From: Antedon mediterranea
Taxonomy: Eukaryota > Echinodermata > Crinoidea > Comatulida > Antedonidae
Length of the DNA stretch: 64,000 bases
Assembly: GCF_964355755.1 (NCBI RefSeq)
Contig: NC_092672.1
Coordinates: 10,224,501-10,288,500, forward strand
Reading direction: 5' to 3'
Positions 1 to 13,300 of this stretch are shown one piece after another; positions within the stretch are counted from its first letter, which is position 1, and the number at the start of each line of letters is the position of its first letter. The notes beneath the pieces are model-generated. The model saw nothing but the letters and a program-made list of their open reading frames with translations, was not told the origin of the DNA and searched no databases. The translations under genes and the position numbers were made by a program.

Positions 1-3000
1 CGTCGGTCACTTGTATTGCGTATACCTTTTATTTCCAAATCGTTTTTCTTTTATAAATCTTTCTTCGTTTGCTTAGCGCGCGAATGGAAAATGAACAACT
101 TACTTACTTACACAATTAAGGATCGATAATTGTGTAATATAAGACTCATTATAAATCATGTATTCTTTCAGTTCCGATCTATCAAAGGCAAAAATCAATG
201 TTTATCACTACAATTTTAAATACTAACTTAATTCAAACGACAAGATGACTACGTAAGTATGTCGGTTTTATGCCAAGTAAGAATCAACACTTTAGTGAAG
301 CGTAATGCAAATTAAAAGCTGCGTCTAGACACGTGTTGATCGCCATCCAATCATATGCGGTATATATTATTTCCACTATGATCTATTCATAACTAAAATG
401 ATTTATACTCTCAATAGCTCTAACGACGGAATTGCTGGCCATTTCTATATACCTCAATCATTAGGAACCAACAGTGTACCACGGTATTACCCATTTTTAT
501 ATTTATATAATATTTCCAAATCATTTAAATACTCTCTAAAGTTTATATTAAACGTTATCTTCTATATTCCAAATTTTCTAAACCTATGTAAATACAATAC
601 GTTTAACCCTAAGCTTCTTTTTTTGGGGGGTGTGTGTTTTTTTATACCTGAATGAAACAAAAAAAAATAAAATTCTTCCATAATGATTTGCTTTGGAATG
701 GTATTACGAAAGCCGATCGAAATCTAAAGTGTATAGTTTGTCAATAATAAATCCTATCTGAGATTTAATATTCTTAGGTTATGTAATATTGTTTGTTGGC
801 ATTGAATTCTCTTGGGTTAGCGAGTGTTCGCAACCTATTCCACAGAACTGAGTCTCACTCAGGACCGGCCGGCCTAAATTGGTGTTATACTTACTAACTA
901 AATGGGGCCTAAGAAAGACAACTGAATGGTATTTTCAAACGCATGAGAATGCAGACATTTTGTAGTGCGAGTAGATACCGAGGGTAAATTGAAAAAAAAG
1001 AATGAAATGATGTTAGTTTATCTCGTTAGGTCATCATTCACACGTTGATTAATCCACACAGAACCGTACTCATTACACAACACTATTAAACTTATTAATA
1101 AAAACATTTCAAGCGTATCGCTAACGTTATACTATTATAGTTTAGTTTTGCAGTTTGTAAGCATCATCAGTATCAATTACAACTAAAAGAGATCGATGCT
1201 ATTTGAACTATTACAACTCTTAAAGTAAACTTTACGTTTAATTTATGGGCAGTCCTATACTTAAAAGCTACTAACATTTCCTAGTGACAGATGTCACTGT
1301 ATACAAACATTACGAGATGTTAAATGAAATTGAATTGCTTTTTAATAGCTATACAACCTATTTAAGCTTGAAATTAAAAACTAATATAAAGAATTCAATA
1401 TTCTTAGCTATCAGTACGGAGATTGTTTATAAATTATCGAAGTAAAAAAATGCCTCAGCAGTCTCCTTATAATCCGTGTAACATCTTAGTATAATACACA
1501 TATTATACAATGTTGATATTTAGGTGTTTTTTTTTTTACATTTTACTAGATGTCAGATTTCAGACGTATACATTATAATTGATAGGCCTACAAACACCAC
1601 TTATTAAGGCTAAAATATTGGTTTTAAGGTTGTAGACTTCTTTGAATGGCTTACTGAGGCGTGTGAGTATGTGCATGCACATCGTAAAAGCCAACTTTTT
1701 GTCAGGGTTTAGTCGAATAATTGTCTCGGAGCTTAATCATATACATCTTATAATTTCTGATTTATTCTATCCACAGACTCTAGGCCTATATCAAGAATAT
1801 AATATTATATTCTGAATATTCAACAAAATACCACACAATGCATCAGTATAGTGACGTTAATAAATATTATGGATAATGTCTGTTTCCATTGTCGTTTTCA
1901 CTAACTCTATAAGCTGTACAACTACTGTCAATCATGGGTCCCTAGTGTGGACATTATATTTTATGACGTCTTCATAAAGGAACAATAAAATAAGAATTTT
2001 CCTTTGAGATAATGTGTACAAATTTATGGTTTGAATGGGAATAAAAGCAAACATATCAACACGTTTTGAATAATATCATATTTTATAAAGTTAAATCATA
2101 ATATATCTTATTAATATATAATCTACAACATTTTGGTCTATTTTGTTTTTTTTTTGATAAGTCGAATTATCGAGAGGAATCGAGTACGCCTACTTTTCTA
2201 AATGTCAAACACCTTCAATCAAAAGGAGTATGTTTAAATACGTACGTAGGTTAATTAAAAGTCCATATGTATATTAATGATATGCATACTTATTATCTAT
2301 CTATCTATAATGACAGAAAATATGTTTCAATTTAGGCAAATTCCATTTTATTCATTTATATGACACCCATATTCATAACAAAACACATGATGATCTACAC
2401 AAACAAGTATTTGGGAGTGACTGGTTTTTTTTTTTCATGAGCAAAAAAAAAAAACAATTACACAAAATGTATACAGAGTTTTGCAATAAAAAATACATTT
2501 TCGCAGTGCAAGATCAATTGGCAAAATCAATTCAAAATATTTAGAAATTGTAACTGTAAATTGTGCCAGATTGCCGTATAATAACATCTTTAAAATACCA
2601 ACACTGAACTAATTTTTAATCTGATGCATAAAAACTACTTTGTACAAACATTGTAATAATGAGATACCATCGTATGTATTATTTTGCTTGATAACATTTT
2701 ATTTTTGTGGACTCTACAAATGCAAAGACTTCTAAATATATGTAGATACATCACTTTCATATAAAATCAAATTTATTTTCGATTTGCAACATTTTCTTTG
2801 GTTATTACATTATGTGAAATGTAACGCATTACATGCTTTATACCCTCGAGAAACGAAATGTTATACTTTAAATATTTACGGTATAAACAAAAATTGGTAC
2901 TCACCCGACATGTTTGCTTGTTAAATTAACCAAATTTCTGAAAAATCTTCTTCACTAGCAAAAATGCGTTTCGATTGCGTTAGAGTGTTGACGCTAATAC

Positions 3001-3618
3001 CGCAAACAGTGACATCGACCTGGCCTATCACAAGAATAGAGAAATGTCGAAGTAAAATTAAGTAGCTGGGAAGTAGTTTGCATAGCAGACTAGAAGGAGA
3101 GCAGTGCGCTAGCGCTTGGCGTACTATCGTCTGATTGAAGTGATGAAAGCTGAATCAAAACTAGTAGGTTGGTCAATAATTTGGGATTCTCGATTATATT
3201 TAAGGGTAGTTTCTATTATACTAACCGAGATATATATGCAGTTATGGCAACAGGCAATATTTAACTACTTCTAACAAGAAATTTGAACTCTTTAACAACA
3301 TTAATGGACAATGTATAGAATTCAATAATTTCATAATCAAATGGTGGCTATAGCGACGGTAAACATGTCAGTGTCATTGTTGTTAAGAGACAATAATTAA
3401 GTGTTTTTATATATAATTTAATAAATTATTAAAAGCATTCAATATCAATTACATAATGATAATGTTTAGAAATAATGTACACTTAATAATTAAAGTAAAC
3501 AACTAACAATAATTATTATTATAAATTATGTTTATTTAAAGTTTAATTTCTTGTCCTAAAAGAGAACTTAAGAAGTCACAAATTATCCTCGAATTAACAA
3601 CATCAGGAATATTTCTTA
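1..3618. other. AT-rich stretch with no supported gene
   Basis: No reading frame here has protein-like composition or recognisable domains. The only gene-like hint is on the minus strand at 2911-2905, where ATG TCG G is followed directly by a strong donor (GTGAGTACC). This could be the first coding exon of a gene running off the left edge, but no partner exon was found. Short poly-A and poly-T tracts and single TAGGCCTA-type octamers are the only other structure seen. Confidence 0.5.
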
Positions 3619-3780
3619 AGCTCTGTTTACACTATCAAACTAGATTGACAAAAAAGTGTAATGTGTCCAAATACTACTGATATTCCCGGAATATGGTATT
3701 GATATGACATCATCATGTGCATATATGGAAACATCATATATTTTTTTTCACATTAAGTTTGATAATGTAGACAGACCTCT
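3619..3780. mobile_element. MITE with imperfect terminal inverted repeats
   Basis: The left end (CTGTTTACACTATCAAACT) and right end (AGTTTGATAATGTAGACAG) form imperfect inverted repeats around an AT-rich core with an internal ATATGG / CATATATGG dyad. The element is about 160 bp and non-coding. Related fragments sit near 29,985-30,115 and 45,820-45,925, so it is dispersed. The left flank is TTA. The family is not identified; the size and TIRs suit a non-autonomous DNA transposon. Confidence 0.55.
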
Positions 3781-6700
3781 AGGCTAATCATTTTGTAAAA
3801 AGAACGCATTTGGAACTAAAGACTGCTAAAACCAGTCAAACCAGCCAGAAATATTGAAAAGTGTAAGATACACTAAGCATCGATAATTATTGAATACTAT
3901 GTATGATATGGTTTTCCTGCACCTGCCTTCGCCGTACTTCCATTACATAATTATAAGTGTTACATAATGATTTTATTTTTCTAATTAAGTTCTATATATT
4001 ATTTTTTTAGAAAATCAATAAAAGTGATACTAATCTATGCAAAGCACACATCTTTCAAACATTATACACTTTACTTTACATAACAGTATACATACAACAA
4101 TTACATCATTCAAAAGTATATTGGAATACGGTGCAAATAACCATGTATAAAGAAGATTAAAAGAGAACAACAAAAAGTGATAATAAAAAGTACCGAAATA
4201 TTGACATTTTGTTTTATTTTCAAGAAAGAGGACTAATAGTAGAGCAGCTGCTGAGTACTGCGCTTGCGCCAGTATCGTATTATGATGGTCTAGAGGATTT
4301 ATTTAAACATATTTAATCATTAATAACAAACACTATCAAATACATAGAATAAATAGAACATATATAAATATTTAAAAAGAATATTAAATAGAAAGTGGTA
4401 AAAGTATAGTAATAAGTAACAAGATTTACATATTTTATTAATTTCGTTGAAACTATTAAGCCTTGCGTTCGAAATCAAAGACGAGGGTCATAAAGCGCCA
4501 TAATATGCGGATTAACTGTGGATTGGGAGAGGAATATGATACGGGTTTAGAATTGCTAAAATTAACAAATAAAGCAGTACTGGAAAAGTGGAAATGACTG
4601 GTACAAATCAGAAACGAAAATTTTAGAAAAGCAGATGTTGTGAAGTCATTTCAAATGTGAGTTTGATGAAATTTGGGAGAATATCAATAGAACACGTCGT
4701 TTGTCTCATGAATTAACACCACGTGTTACTACCGGTTATTATCAAGAGACAAAAAAAGATGGATCGGAACATTCTCAGAGGTTTTTTTCATTTGCTGGAA
4801 TGAAGAATGGAAGAAAAGTTACAAAGAGGAGGACATTCTCAAAGATGAACTAAGATGGGTGATATCAATAGTGTAAGAAGCTAAGCCACGATGGTGAAGA
4901 GACAATCCGAAAGAAATGTAACACGGAATAAAAAAAATGACATTCCTCAGTTGGATATTATAGATCTTAGAAATGTGCAAGTAGGCCTAAACACTGTAAA
5001 TAAAATTACACGAAGAAAAGCATATAGCATACATTTAACCCATTTACTATGATAGCCATTGTTTTCCAATATTGTTGTCACTCTTGGTTTGTCACTTTTC
5101 GGGATACAAGGTTGAAGTAGAAAGCACACCTGCTCTAGATACCTACAAACCATCTCCGGAAATTTGGCGGAAATTCTGCGGAAATTCTTCAATAGTGATA
5201 GCAATTATAATGCGATATGTTTCTATTCATTCTAAGTGTGATTCGGTTTAAAAAGATCTTGTGAATACTAATACCAATTTTGTATTATTTCCGTGTTTAC
5301 CTTAGTAAATCAGATGGCATGGTGGCGGTAGGCTTTGGGCGATTACATGTTTACCGTATAAGCTAGAGCGCACAGGTGACTTTTCCACCGTAAGCGTCAA
5401 CATCGCTGAATATGTATTAGTGACTCAGATTCCGTCGGTTCTAAGATATTAATTTGAGTCACAATATTACAGTTTTTAAATGTAATTTTGAATAACTTTG
5501 TATAATTAAACTATCAATCTCGAATTGTAGTATTTAATAAATGTTGATTAATTCATCTCACTCTGAGTTTATAATTTGGAAACCCTATAATTGTTGACAT
5601 AAATAAAGTGCAACATTTCTAGACCAAGTTGTAATACATTTGTATCGATATTATTTTATACACATTTTTACAAAACAATAAGTGCATTGAGTTAGTTAGG
5701 TTAGGTGACTCAACTCAGAGGTGTCACGACAGAGCGGAATGGAGACAATACAATTTTAATTAAAACAATAAACGCACGTACATTAATAAACGCACTGTTT
5801 CTACAAAGAAATTTTGCAAGAACATCATCTGAAATTTGGAAAACAGCTGTCCTAAAAAACCCTGTATATATGCCTACCCTTTTTGTTCTGTGTGCAGTTG
5901 TTTAAATTTCAACAAATTACAAGTTTCTTGTGTAACGTCTGATAGTACCATATTGTATAATTATTTTGCTTTATCTTTGAAAAGTGTTTACTATTAAAAC
6001 TTTATTTTAGTAGTTTAGTAGCTACCTAATAATCAACAGACATATGTGATTACTACATGTAATGCTGTAAATAGTAAATGAGCCTAAAGCCGTGACAAAA
6101 AATAAGTATGAACCTTGGCCCCTGCGTCGATTCGGGTTTATCATTATTATATTTGTCTGGTAATCATTATTTGCTTATCATTGTTTGCTGGTCCTTGTTT
6201 GCTCTTCATTGTTTATTATTATATCGCGAATTATTTGATTGCCTACAATAAAATTGATATGTTATATCATAGAGATATTATAATATCTCTATGGTTATAT
6301 GAATGATGCTTCTAATTTGAGGATACGTTTTGAGAATTATGATTATATTTGACCATTTTCAAGAATTTTTTTATCTGAAATCATTCAGTGGATCTTCTGA
6401 TATTAATACATTTTATATTGTATATTTGTTCTTCCTTTCTTTTAGAGTTTATTTCACTGATATTAATAAAATACACACCTATACGAAGAAATAAATCGAT
6501 ATACACTACGCTTTTAAAATTATATATAATTCACCTGTTTTTGTACTCGGATGAGTTGTTACTAAATGCACTGACATAGAAATGCAGACCATTGGTTAGT
6601 TCTACTGTTAAATGGCGTCCACTTGTTGATGTTAAGGTTCGTGGGGGTCTAATGGAAGCTGATTGATGAATCCCCATAATGGAATTTTAAGCTTTTGATA

Positions 6701-8429
6701 ATTTTCAATCTAGAGCGTTATTGCTGATCTGCACTCTGAACTGAAGTCGTAGGGTTGTTTATAATACAAGGAAAATATTATGTTATTATGGTGATTTACA
6801 GTATAAGCTTTGTTTTTAAAATTAACGAATAAATGAATGAACTATAAATATACTTTCCCATTACCGAGCTGAACACCGGCGAGTCTTCCAAATATGAAAT
6901 CATTATAGATAATTATATAAACTATGTTACGTTTTTAAATACTAAAAGCTTACGTACGAGAATATGGATATTTTGAATAATGGTACCCCATGGTGCACCG
7001 TTATATCCAGTAAATTTAACATCATTACACCAATAGGTTAAAATAAAAAGTAAAACTCACCAAATAGTAACAACGATGTACTGTACTTACAGAGGATAAA
7101 CACATTCAAACTATTTTGCGTGCCGAACGTGTTTTAAAAATTCATTAAAACGGTTTGTACACGGTATTTAGTCAACCTTGAAGTATATTTTATTGAATTG
7201 TGTAGAAAATAAATAAACTTAAACCATTGTTTAAATTAGTGTTCGAAATAATTAATTGACATAAACTCTTTTGTGTGCTGTAATGTATACTCATTCTTTT
7301 GTAAATGAGCACAAATATTATTGATCTTATAACCATTTTCAATTTATGAACGCTAATAGACTAGAGTAGTTCATTCACGATATGTTTCAATTATGCATTC
7401 ACAAGTATGTATATATTATATACAAAAGAACACAATTTAGTAATTCATTAATTAATCGATATGCTGTAGGGAAAGGAATTGAATTCACGGTTATGTTGGA
7501 CAGCAAGTATGTTCAAAATGGAAGCAACGCAAGGTTCAGTAGAAGCATTAATAGCAAACTAAACTATTCATTTCAAAACCCTATTATTTAATTCAATTTA
7601 TTTAATTTCAACTACATCCAGCAGCGAAAAATGGCAAATTATAGGATGCCTTAAAAATGTTTAGATATAAATATAATACATAAAAACACAGAAAATAGCT
7701 TTAAAAACTGTCCAAAAAAAAGTTTGGTTCCCGCCCCATTTGGTATCCTGAATACACATATAACGTTATACCTTGTCTGTGTATATAAACCTACTGACAG
7801 AGATATCTAGATGACTTGCGATAGTCGCTAGAGTTGAATCCAGTTTAACTCTAGCGATTTCGAAACGTTAAAAGGCAAGAACTGACCAATAATATTTGCG
7901 ATACAGTACATGACGTCGCATCGCGGCATGGTCAAAGCTAGAAAAGACTATAACATAACATGATGATTCAGGAAAGTAAGCCTGGTGTTTGGTAGGGCTA
8001 AGTCTTCAACCTAGTCCAATATTCTATTTGGACTAAGCTAGGCCTACGAAGAATAAAGAACCATCAGTATAATAAAGAGATGGTAGATTAGCCCTAGGCT
8101 ACGTCTCCTACAATTCTGTGAGCCTACTAGGAAGGGATTTCAACATCATATAAACAAAGGCTATGCTGCAAGATATATTTTACATTTTACCATTTTGTTT
8201 GTTAAATGTTTTTTGTTTATTTAAAATGTTGGCCTATAATTGGTAGAAGACCTCTCTAAAATAGTTTTTTTAACAAGTTTCAATAGGTATTTTTATCTGA
8301 GATCCAACAAAAGAAGTTATTTTTTCTCTTTCATCTGTTCGCATTACGACGACGTCGAGGAAGGAGACAGGCGAATTTCAACTTTAATGTTCAACACTAG
8401 AAATCAAATGTTTGTGCTATCGTTATTCG
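3781..8429. other. Intergenic DNA with one decayed open stretch
   Basis: No gene supported. An open stretch of about 69 codons at 4644-4853 (+) has a mixed, protein-like composition (includes the words DEIWENINRTRR and SQRFFSFAGMKNG) but no start context, splice sites or recognised domain. It may be a decayed exon or transposon fragment. A perfect short hairpin (CGCTAGAGTT and its complement) lies near 7826-7857. The rest is AT-rich and featureless. Confidence 0.4.
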
Positions 8430-9110
8430 TATCCGGATATTCACCCCCTGGACATTTACCACCCGGAAAACTACCCCCCGGACAACCACCACCTGGACCA
8501 CTACCCCCTTAGGACAACTACCCCTTTAGGACAACTACCCCCCGGACAAATACCCCCCGGACAACTACCCCCTTAGGACAACAACCCCCTTAGGACAACT
8601 ACCCCCCGGACAACTACCCCCCGGACAATTACCCCCTAGGAACAATTACCCCCCGGACAATTACCTCCCGGACAATTACCCCCCGGACAATTACCCCCGG
8701 ACAACTACCTCTGACACAATACTCCCCGTAGGACAACTACTTCCTGGACAATACTCCGAGGGCAAATAATCTTTTAGGACAACTACCTCCGTAGGACAAC
8801 TAACCCCTGGACAACTAACCCCCGGACAATTACCCCCTAGGAACAATTACCCCCGGACAATTACCCCCTAGGAACAATTACCCCCTGACAACCCCCCCCC
8901 CCCCCCCGGGTAATTACCCCGCGGACAACTACCTCTGACACAATACTCCCCGTAGGACAACTACCTCCTGGACCTGGACAATACTCCGAGGGCAAATAAT
9001 ATTTTAGGACAACTACCTCCGTAGGACAACTAACCCCTGGACAACTACCACCCAGAAAACTATCCCTTTAGAACAACTACCCCCCCGGACGGACAACTAC
9101 CACCCAGACC
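8430..9110. repeat. C-rich minisatellite, ~15 bp unit
   Basis: About 40 imperfect copies of a unit close to CCCCCGGACAACTAC, with variants in which CGG becomes TTAGG or TAGG, or the spacer becomes ACAATTAC. It contains a C16 run at 8892-8907. The complementary strand carries G5-6 blocks every ~15 bases. The same unit recurs inverted at 10,125-10,385, so the two arrays form a large inverted repeat about 1 kb apart. Confidence 0.9.
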
Positions 9111-9479
9111 ATTCAACAACCTGACTCTGCAACAGTGCATAATAGGAATTAATAACTATATTTTAATTCGTTACTTTGACGAATTACTATTCATTATTGT
9201 AAACAAAAGTAAAAGATTGAACATAAATATAGCCTGGTTTAAACTGAAGATTGTCACACATGATCATAGGATAGTCGAACGTATTATATAGTACTCCCTG
9301 TATTTACTGTAAAGACTGGGTTCGCTAATAATAATAATAATGTTTGCGTCAGGACAATGCTTCGATAACCACTGGTCTTAAAAGAATTAATTTTTGTCTC
9401 AAATTTGTCATATAGGCCTATGTATTTTTGTACACTTGAAGAATAATATCACTTTTGATATTTGACCTCAATGTTCACT

Positions 9480-9690
9480 CACCGAATAAACGGCGATCTT
9501 TAAATAAATTCCCCTCAAATAAACGGTGATCATGTCACTCCCATGAAACATCATATGGAATTAATAATCGGCGTCTATTTCCATTAGATTATACCCCCTC
9601 CCATTGAATAAACAACTTTCTTCCAATAAATGTCCACCTAAAAACCACCTAAACAATAAACAGCCCAGGCCGTTTTGTCAATAAATACGG
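9480..9690. repeat. Degenerate AATAAACG-type repeat block
   Basis: The words AATAAACGG, AATAAACAA and AATAAATGTCC recur every 20-30 bases between the left minisatellite and the foldback element. A similar run (AATAAACGCC, AATAAACGTCC) is found inside the Helitron at about 40,940-41,280. This is consistent with a decayed minisatellite, but no clean unit could be defined. Confidence 0.45.
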
Positions 9691-9752
9691 TACTTTAAAT
9701 CTAGCACATCTAGGGTCTAGCGTGCTGTTAAACAGAATAATCGGTTAAAAAC

Positions 9753-10071
9753 GGGTGTTTCGAAACTAGAGACCCGAGACCCAATACGAAAAGGGAGACC
9801 TAAATATACGAAAAGAGAGACCCACGTACGAAAAGGGAGACCCCACTATACGAAAAGAGAGACCCTAATATACGAAAAGGGAGACCTAAATATACGAAAA
9901 GGGAGACCCAAATATACGAAAAGGGAGACCCCACTATACGAAAAGAGAGACCACACTATACGAAAAGGGAGACCCTAATATACGAAAAGGGAGACCCAAA
10001 TATAGGTCTCCCTTTTCGTATTGGGTCTCGTGTCAGGTCTCTGGTCTCGGGTCTCTAGTTTCGAAACACCC
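9753..10071. mobile_element. Foldback DNA element with 9-bp target duplication and internal minisatellite
   Basis: The ends are GGGTGTTTCGAAACTAGAGA and its reverse complement; the TIR runs about 28 bp to CCCGAGAC. The element is flanked on both sides by the direct repeat GTTAAAAAC (9744-9752 and 10,072-10,080), a 9-bp target-site duplication. The interior is a tandem array of a ~17 bp unit (TACGAAAAGGGAGACCC with variable TAATA/ACTA spacers), whose last copy is inverted near 10,001-10,027. It is 319 bp with no coding capacity. A 9-bp duplication is the usual mark of Mutator-like elements, though Merlin-type (8-9 bp) is possible. Confidence 0.8.
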
Positions 10072-10124
10072 GTTAAAAACAGATGATTTCATTTTTACAG
10101 AAACCGTTTGTCTACTTTTGGATT

Positions 10125-10390
10125 GGGGGGGGGGGGGGTAGTTGACCGGGGGTAGTTGACCGGGGGGTAGTTATCCGGGGGGTAGTTATCCTAAGGGGGT
10201 AGTTGTCCTAAGGGGGTAGTTGTCCGGGGGGTAGTTGTCCGGGGGGTTGTTGTCCTAAGGGGGTAGTTGTCCTAAGGGGGTAGTTGTCCGGGGGGTAGTT
10301 GTCCGGGGGGTAGTTGTCCTAAGGGGGTAGTTGTCCGGGTGGTAAATATCCGGGGGGTAACTGTCTAGGGGGTAGGTGTCCTAGAACCCA
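10125..10390. repeat. G-rich minisatellite, inverted partner of the 8.4-9.1 kb array
   Basis: It starts with a G14 run (10,125-10,138) and continues as about 17 copies of GTAGTTGTCCGGGGG and its TCCTAAGGGGG variant, the reverse complement of the left array. The last units (GGTAAATATCCGG) mirror the first units of the left array, so the two arrays are symmetric inverted copies rather than chance neighbours. Confidence 0.9.
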
Positions 10391-10395
10391 ATTAT

Positions 10396-13300
10396 TAACT
10401 TGATCATTTTCAAACGATCGTCGTTGAATTGTTAACGATCAATGACGATGCTGGACATTTTTAGAGATGGGTTATTCCATTTTCTTGTAATGGAATGTTC
10501 CTCTGCATTTCACATTTATGTTGATACAATACATGATTATGATTACGTTATTATTTTAAATCCAAATAAGGAGCAAATATGAAATTGGAGAAGTAACAAG
10601 TTTGCACTTTTAAAGAATATATTATATGCATATTAAAATATCTTAATTTTATATTTTCCAAAAAAAAGATATGTTGCTATTTGGATATGTTTCGGATTTA
10701 AAGATGTTCATTTTAGGACCCCATTGCGCATTTAAAAATAAAATGTAAAGCACAATACTTACCGGTCAAGTTCATATAGAATAATTGGAAAATTCTTCAA
10801 AAGCGAAAGTTCTATCGTCGTGACCACTTCAACAATAAATAAATATAAAAAATACGGTATTATTAAATTATAAATACAGTCATATTGTACATTTGATAAT
10901 ATTTGATAAATATCACAATAAGATAAATTTAATATAATAGAAATGCCTTGATTTGTAATCCTGTACCCGGGATGCATAAATACAGGCAAAAAATACCCGG
11001 GTAAGTATTATGCGGAATACATGTATAGCGTTAATATCGTACAGTATCCGAGAAGGACATGTCATCAGCTTCCATGACCTACCTTAGTATATGAGGGTTC
11101 CTGTGTTTATAATGATATCACTTGAATCAACAGGATAGATAGAAAATATAGATAAATATGACTACATCACGTGGTGCTGTGTTTATATTAAATTTAACTT
11201 TGGGAATTGAATGATAATACAACAATAATCAAGAATATATAATATAAAAAGTCATCAAACAATCAGTAAATATATCCAGGTGTGAATGTGCCATCTGAAT
11301 GATGTTGTAAAATTAAGCTGTACAATCATTTAAATTGGACATGTTTTATCGACAGTTGAAGTGAAATAGATCGATACACACTCTCTTCTAAACGGTCAGT
11401 CGATCATTTCAATGACTTTTATTCAACATACTCAGAGTGTCAACAACATTAACACGATATGTTTGTTCATATCCTATGGCGTACACTTCAAGATTTCTTT
11501 AAAAATGTGTTACGTTGTGACAGAGTTCTCGGTAAAGTCTGGTTAACATTTCTTTTGAAACGTATACGATTTATAGGTTAACGAATGTAATTGATTGATT
11601 TATTGGCCAAGATTTTTTTATTTGAACTTTCTGTAAAAAGAATTACCTTAGACACAGATATGGAATATATTTTTAAACATGGATATGTGGCCTAAATCTG
11701 AAATATATGTAGTATTGTATACGCAAAAAAATATATTGTTGTACACACGAACGATTTTTGTTACTGTTTCAGAAGTAAGATTACCAATATAGGCCTATTT
11801 GGTAAGAAGAATCAATGAATATGCTTAAATTTCCTAGTTATCTGTTCACGAAAAAAACGACAGATTCCAACTTTGGTATTACTCAAAGAGGGTTTAAAAG
11901 AATAATAGTAAAAGTAGAGTGTGTTAAAATAATAAGAAGAACCAGTGCATGTTCTAAGAGTTTAAACATCGCATCAACGTGTTTAACCCATCATAACTGC
12001 TATTGATAAGGGTCCATAGATCATTATATCAACGTTGACAGATGATGTTAAGTTATGTTTCTACCACTTCAATAAAGATAACATCAGCTACAAAAAAGCG
12101 TGTTTTGTTTGGGCCTATCTATTATCAATCTTATGTATTATTCAGCGGTAAGAGCGTGACGACAACGATACAGTTTAAGCGGGTGGACTATAATGAAATA
12201 CGACGACGAAGACACAATACTCACGCGCATTGGGATATTTGGCTGTATTATGCTAAGCCCGAGCCAGCATTGTAACTATATTTTCAGCTAATAGGACCAA
12301 ATGCTCTGCTAATGTCTATTCGACCTTGTAACTGTCTGAACTTATATGATTAAATTGATTATTCGGAAAATGTAAAGCCAAATTCCCTAAGATTCGCGTT
12401 GTTTATTCTGAATAACAGCTAAAACATTAGATATGTTTCATGATGTCATCTGATTGGTCAAAGTCGGTGCTGAGTCGCGGCAGTTGATTCTTCATGCTCT
12501 TTGCAAATCTCCGCCAAGCTTTAATATTTCAGCAGACTGCCCCCATCGTCAGAACGACTGTTAGGCTTACCTAACTATCTTTGCTACTATCAACAAAATA
12601 CATACTGCAATCACAAACAAGACAACAACGGAATGATTATACATATTAATTTTAAAATACTTGTTTATGTAAAACAATATACATTTTAAATCATGTCTGT
12701 TTGCAGATTTATTTGATGGTAGATTTTAAGGAAAGAAGAACACGTTTTAGGAGATAAAAGCTACAGTGTGTTTAAATAAACATTATTTATGATTAAACAA
12801 AGACCTCACGAATCAGAGTTTGTGAACCATCACTAACGGTAATACTTTAGACTGTACAATACGTTCGTAGATCAATTAAAATATTATCAAGAAATGTGTT
12901 TATAATAAACGTTCATTCTTATGGGACGCCGTTTGGTTATTGACATTATGATAGCAGATGGTTAAGTTGTATTATATAGAAAATCAACCAACAAAAAAAA
13001 CCCGGTTGTAACGCTCGTAGCGTCGTACGTTAAACGGTATACAACAAAAAAAAACTTCCAAGGTTTTGCACTTCACAATTGATTTATTGTGGTTCAAACT
13101 GAAAATGCAACAAAATAATACAATAAAGAACTACAATGTATCCAAGTTAAATTAGCAAAATGTAGAAATGGTATTAAGCCTAAACTAAACTAAAGAGAGT
13201 AATCAAAGGAAGCAAATAACGAACTTACATCACTGGCCTGTCTGGTGTAATACAAAGGATTACCGCTCACGAAATGAAAAAGAACGACAACGACAAGCGC

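Noticed and set aside
5693-5706. TTAGG-like telomere repeat
   Set aside because: Only two imperfect units; no array.
8240-8512. 90-codon frame ending in PPGxLPPG repeats
   Set aside because: The repeats are simply the translated minisatellite; there is no start context or splice partner.
8430-10390. CRISPR-like regular repeats
   Set aside because: Units are ~15-17 bp with no unique spacers; these are minisatellites in an animal genome.
10759-10989. Minus-strand frame followed by a good donor (CCG/GTAAGTATT)
   Set aside because: Composition is that of AT-rich non-coding DNA and no partner exon was found; the donor is probably chance.
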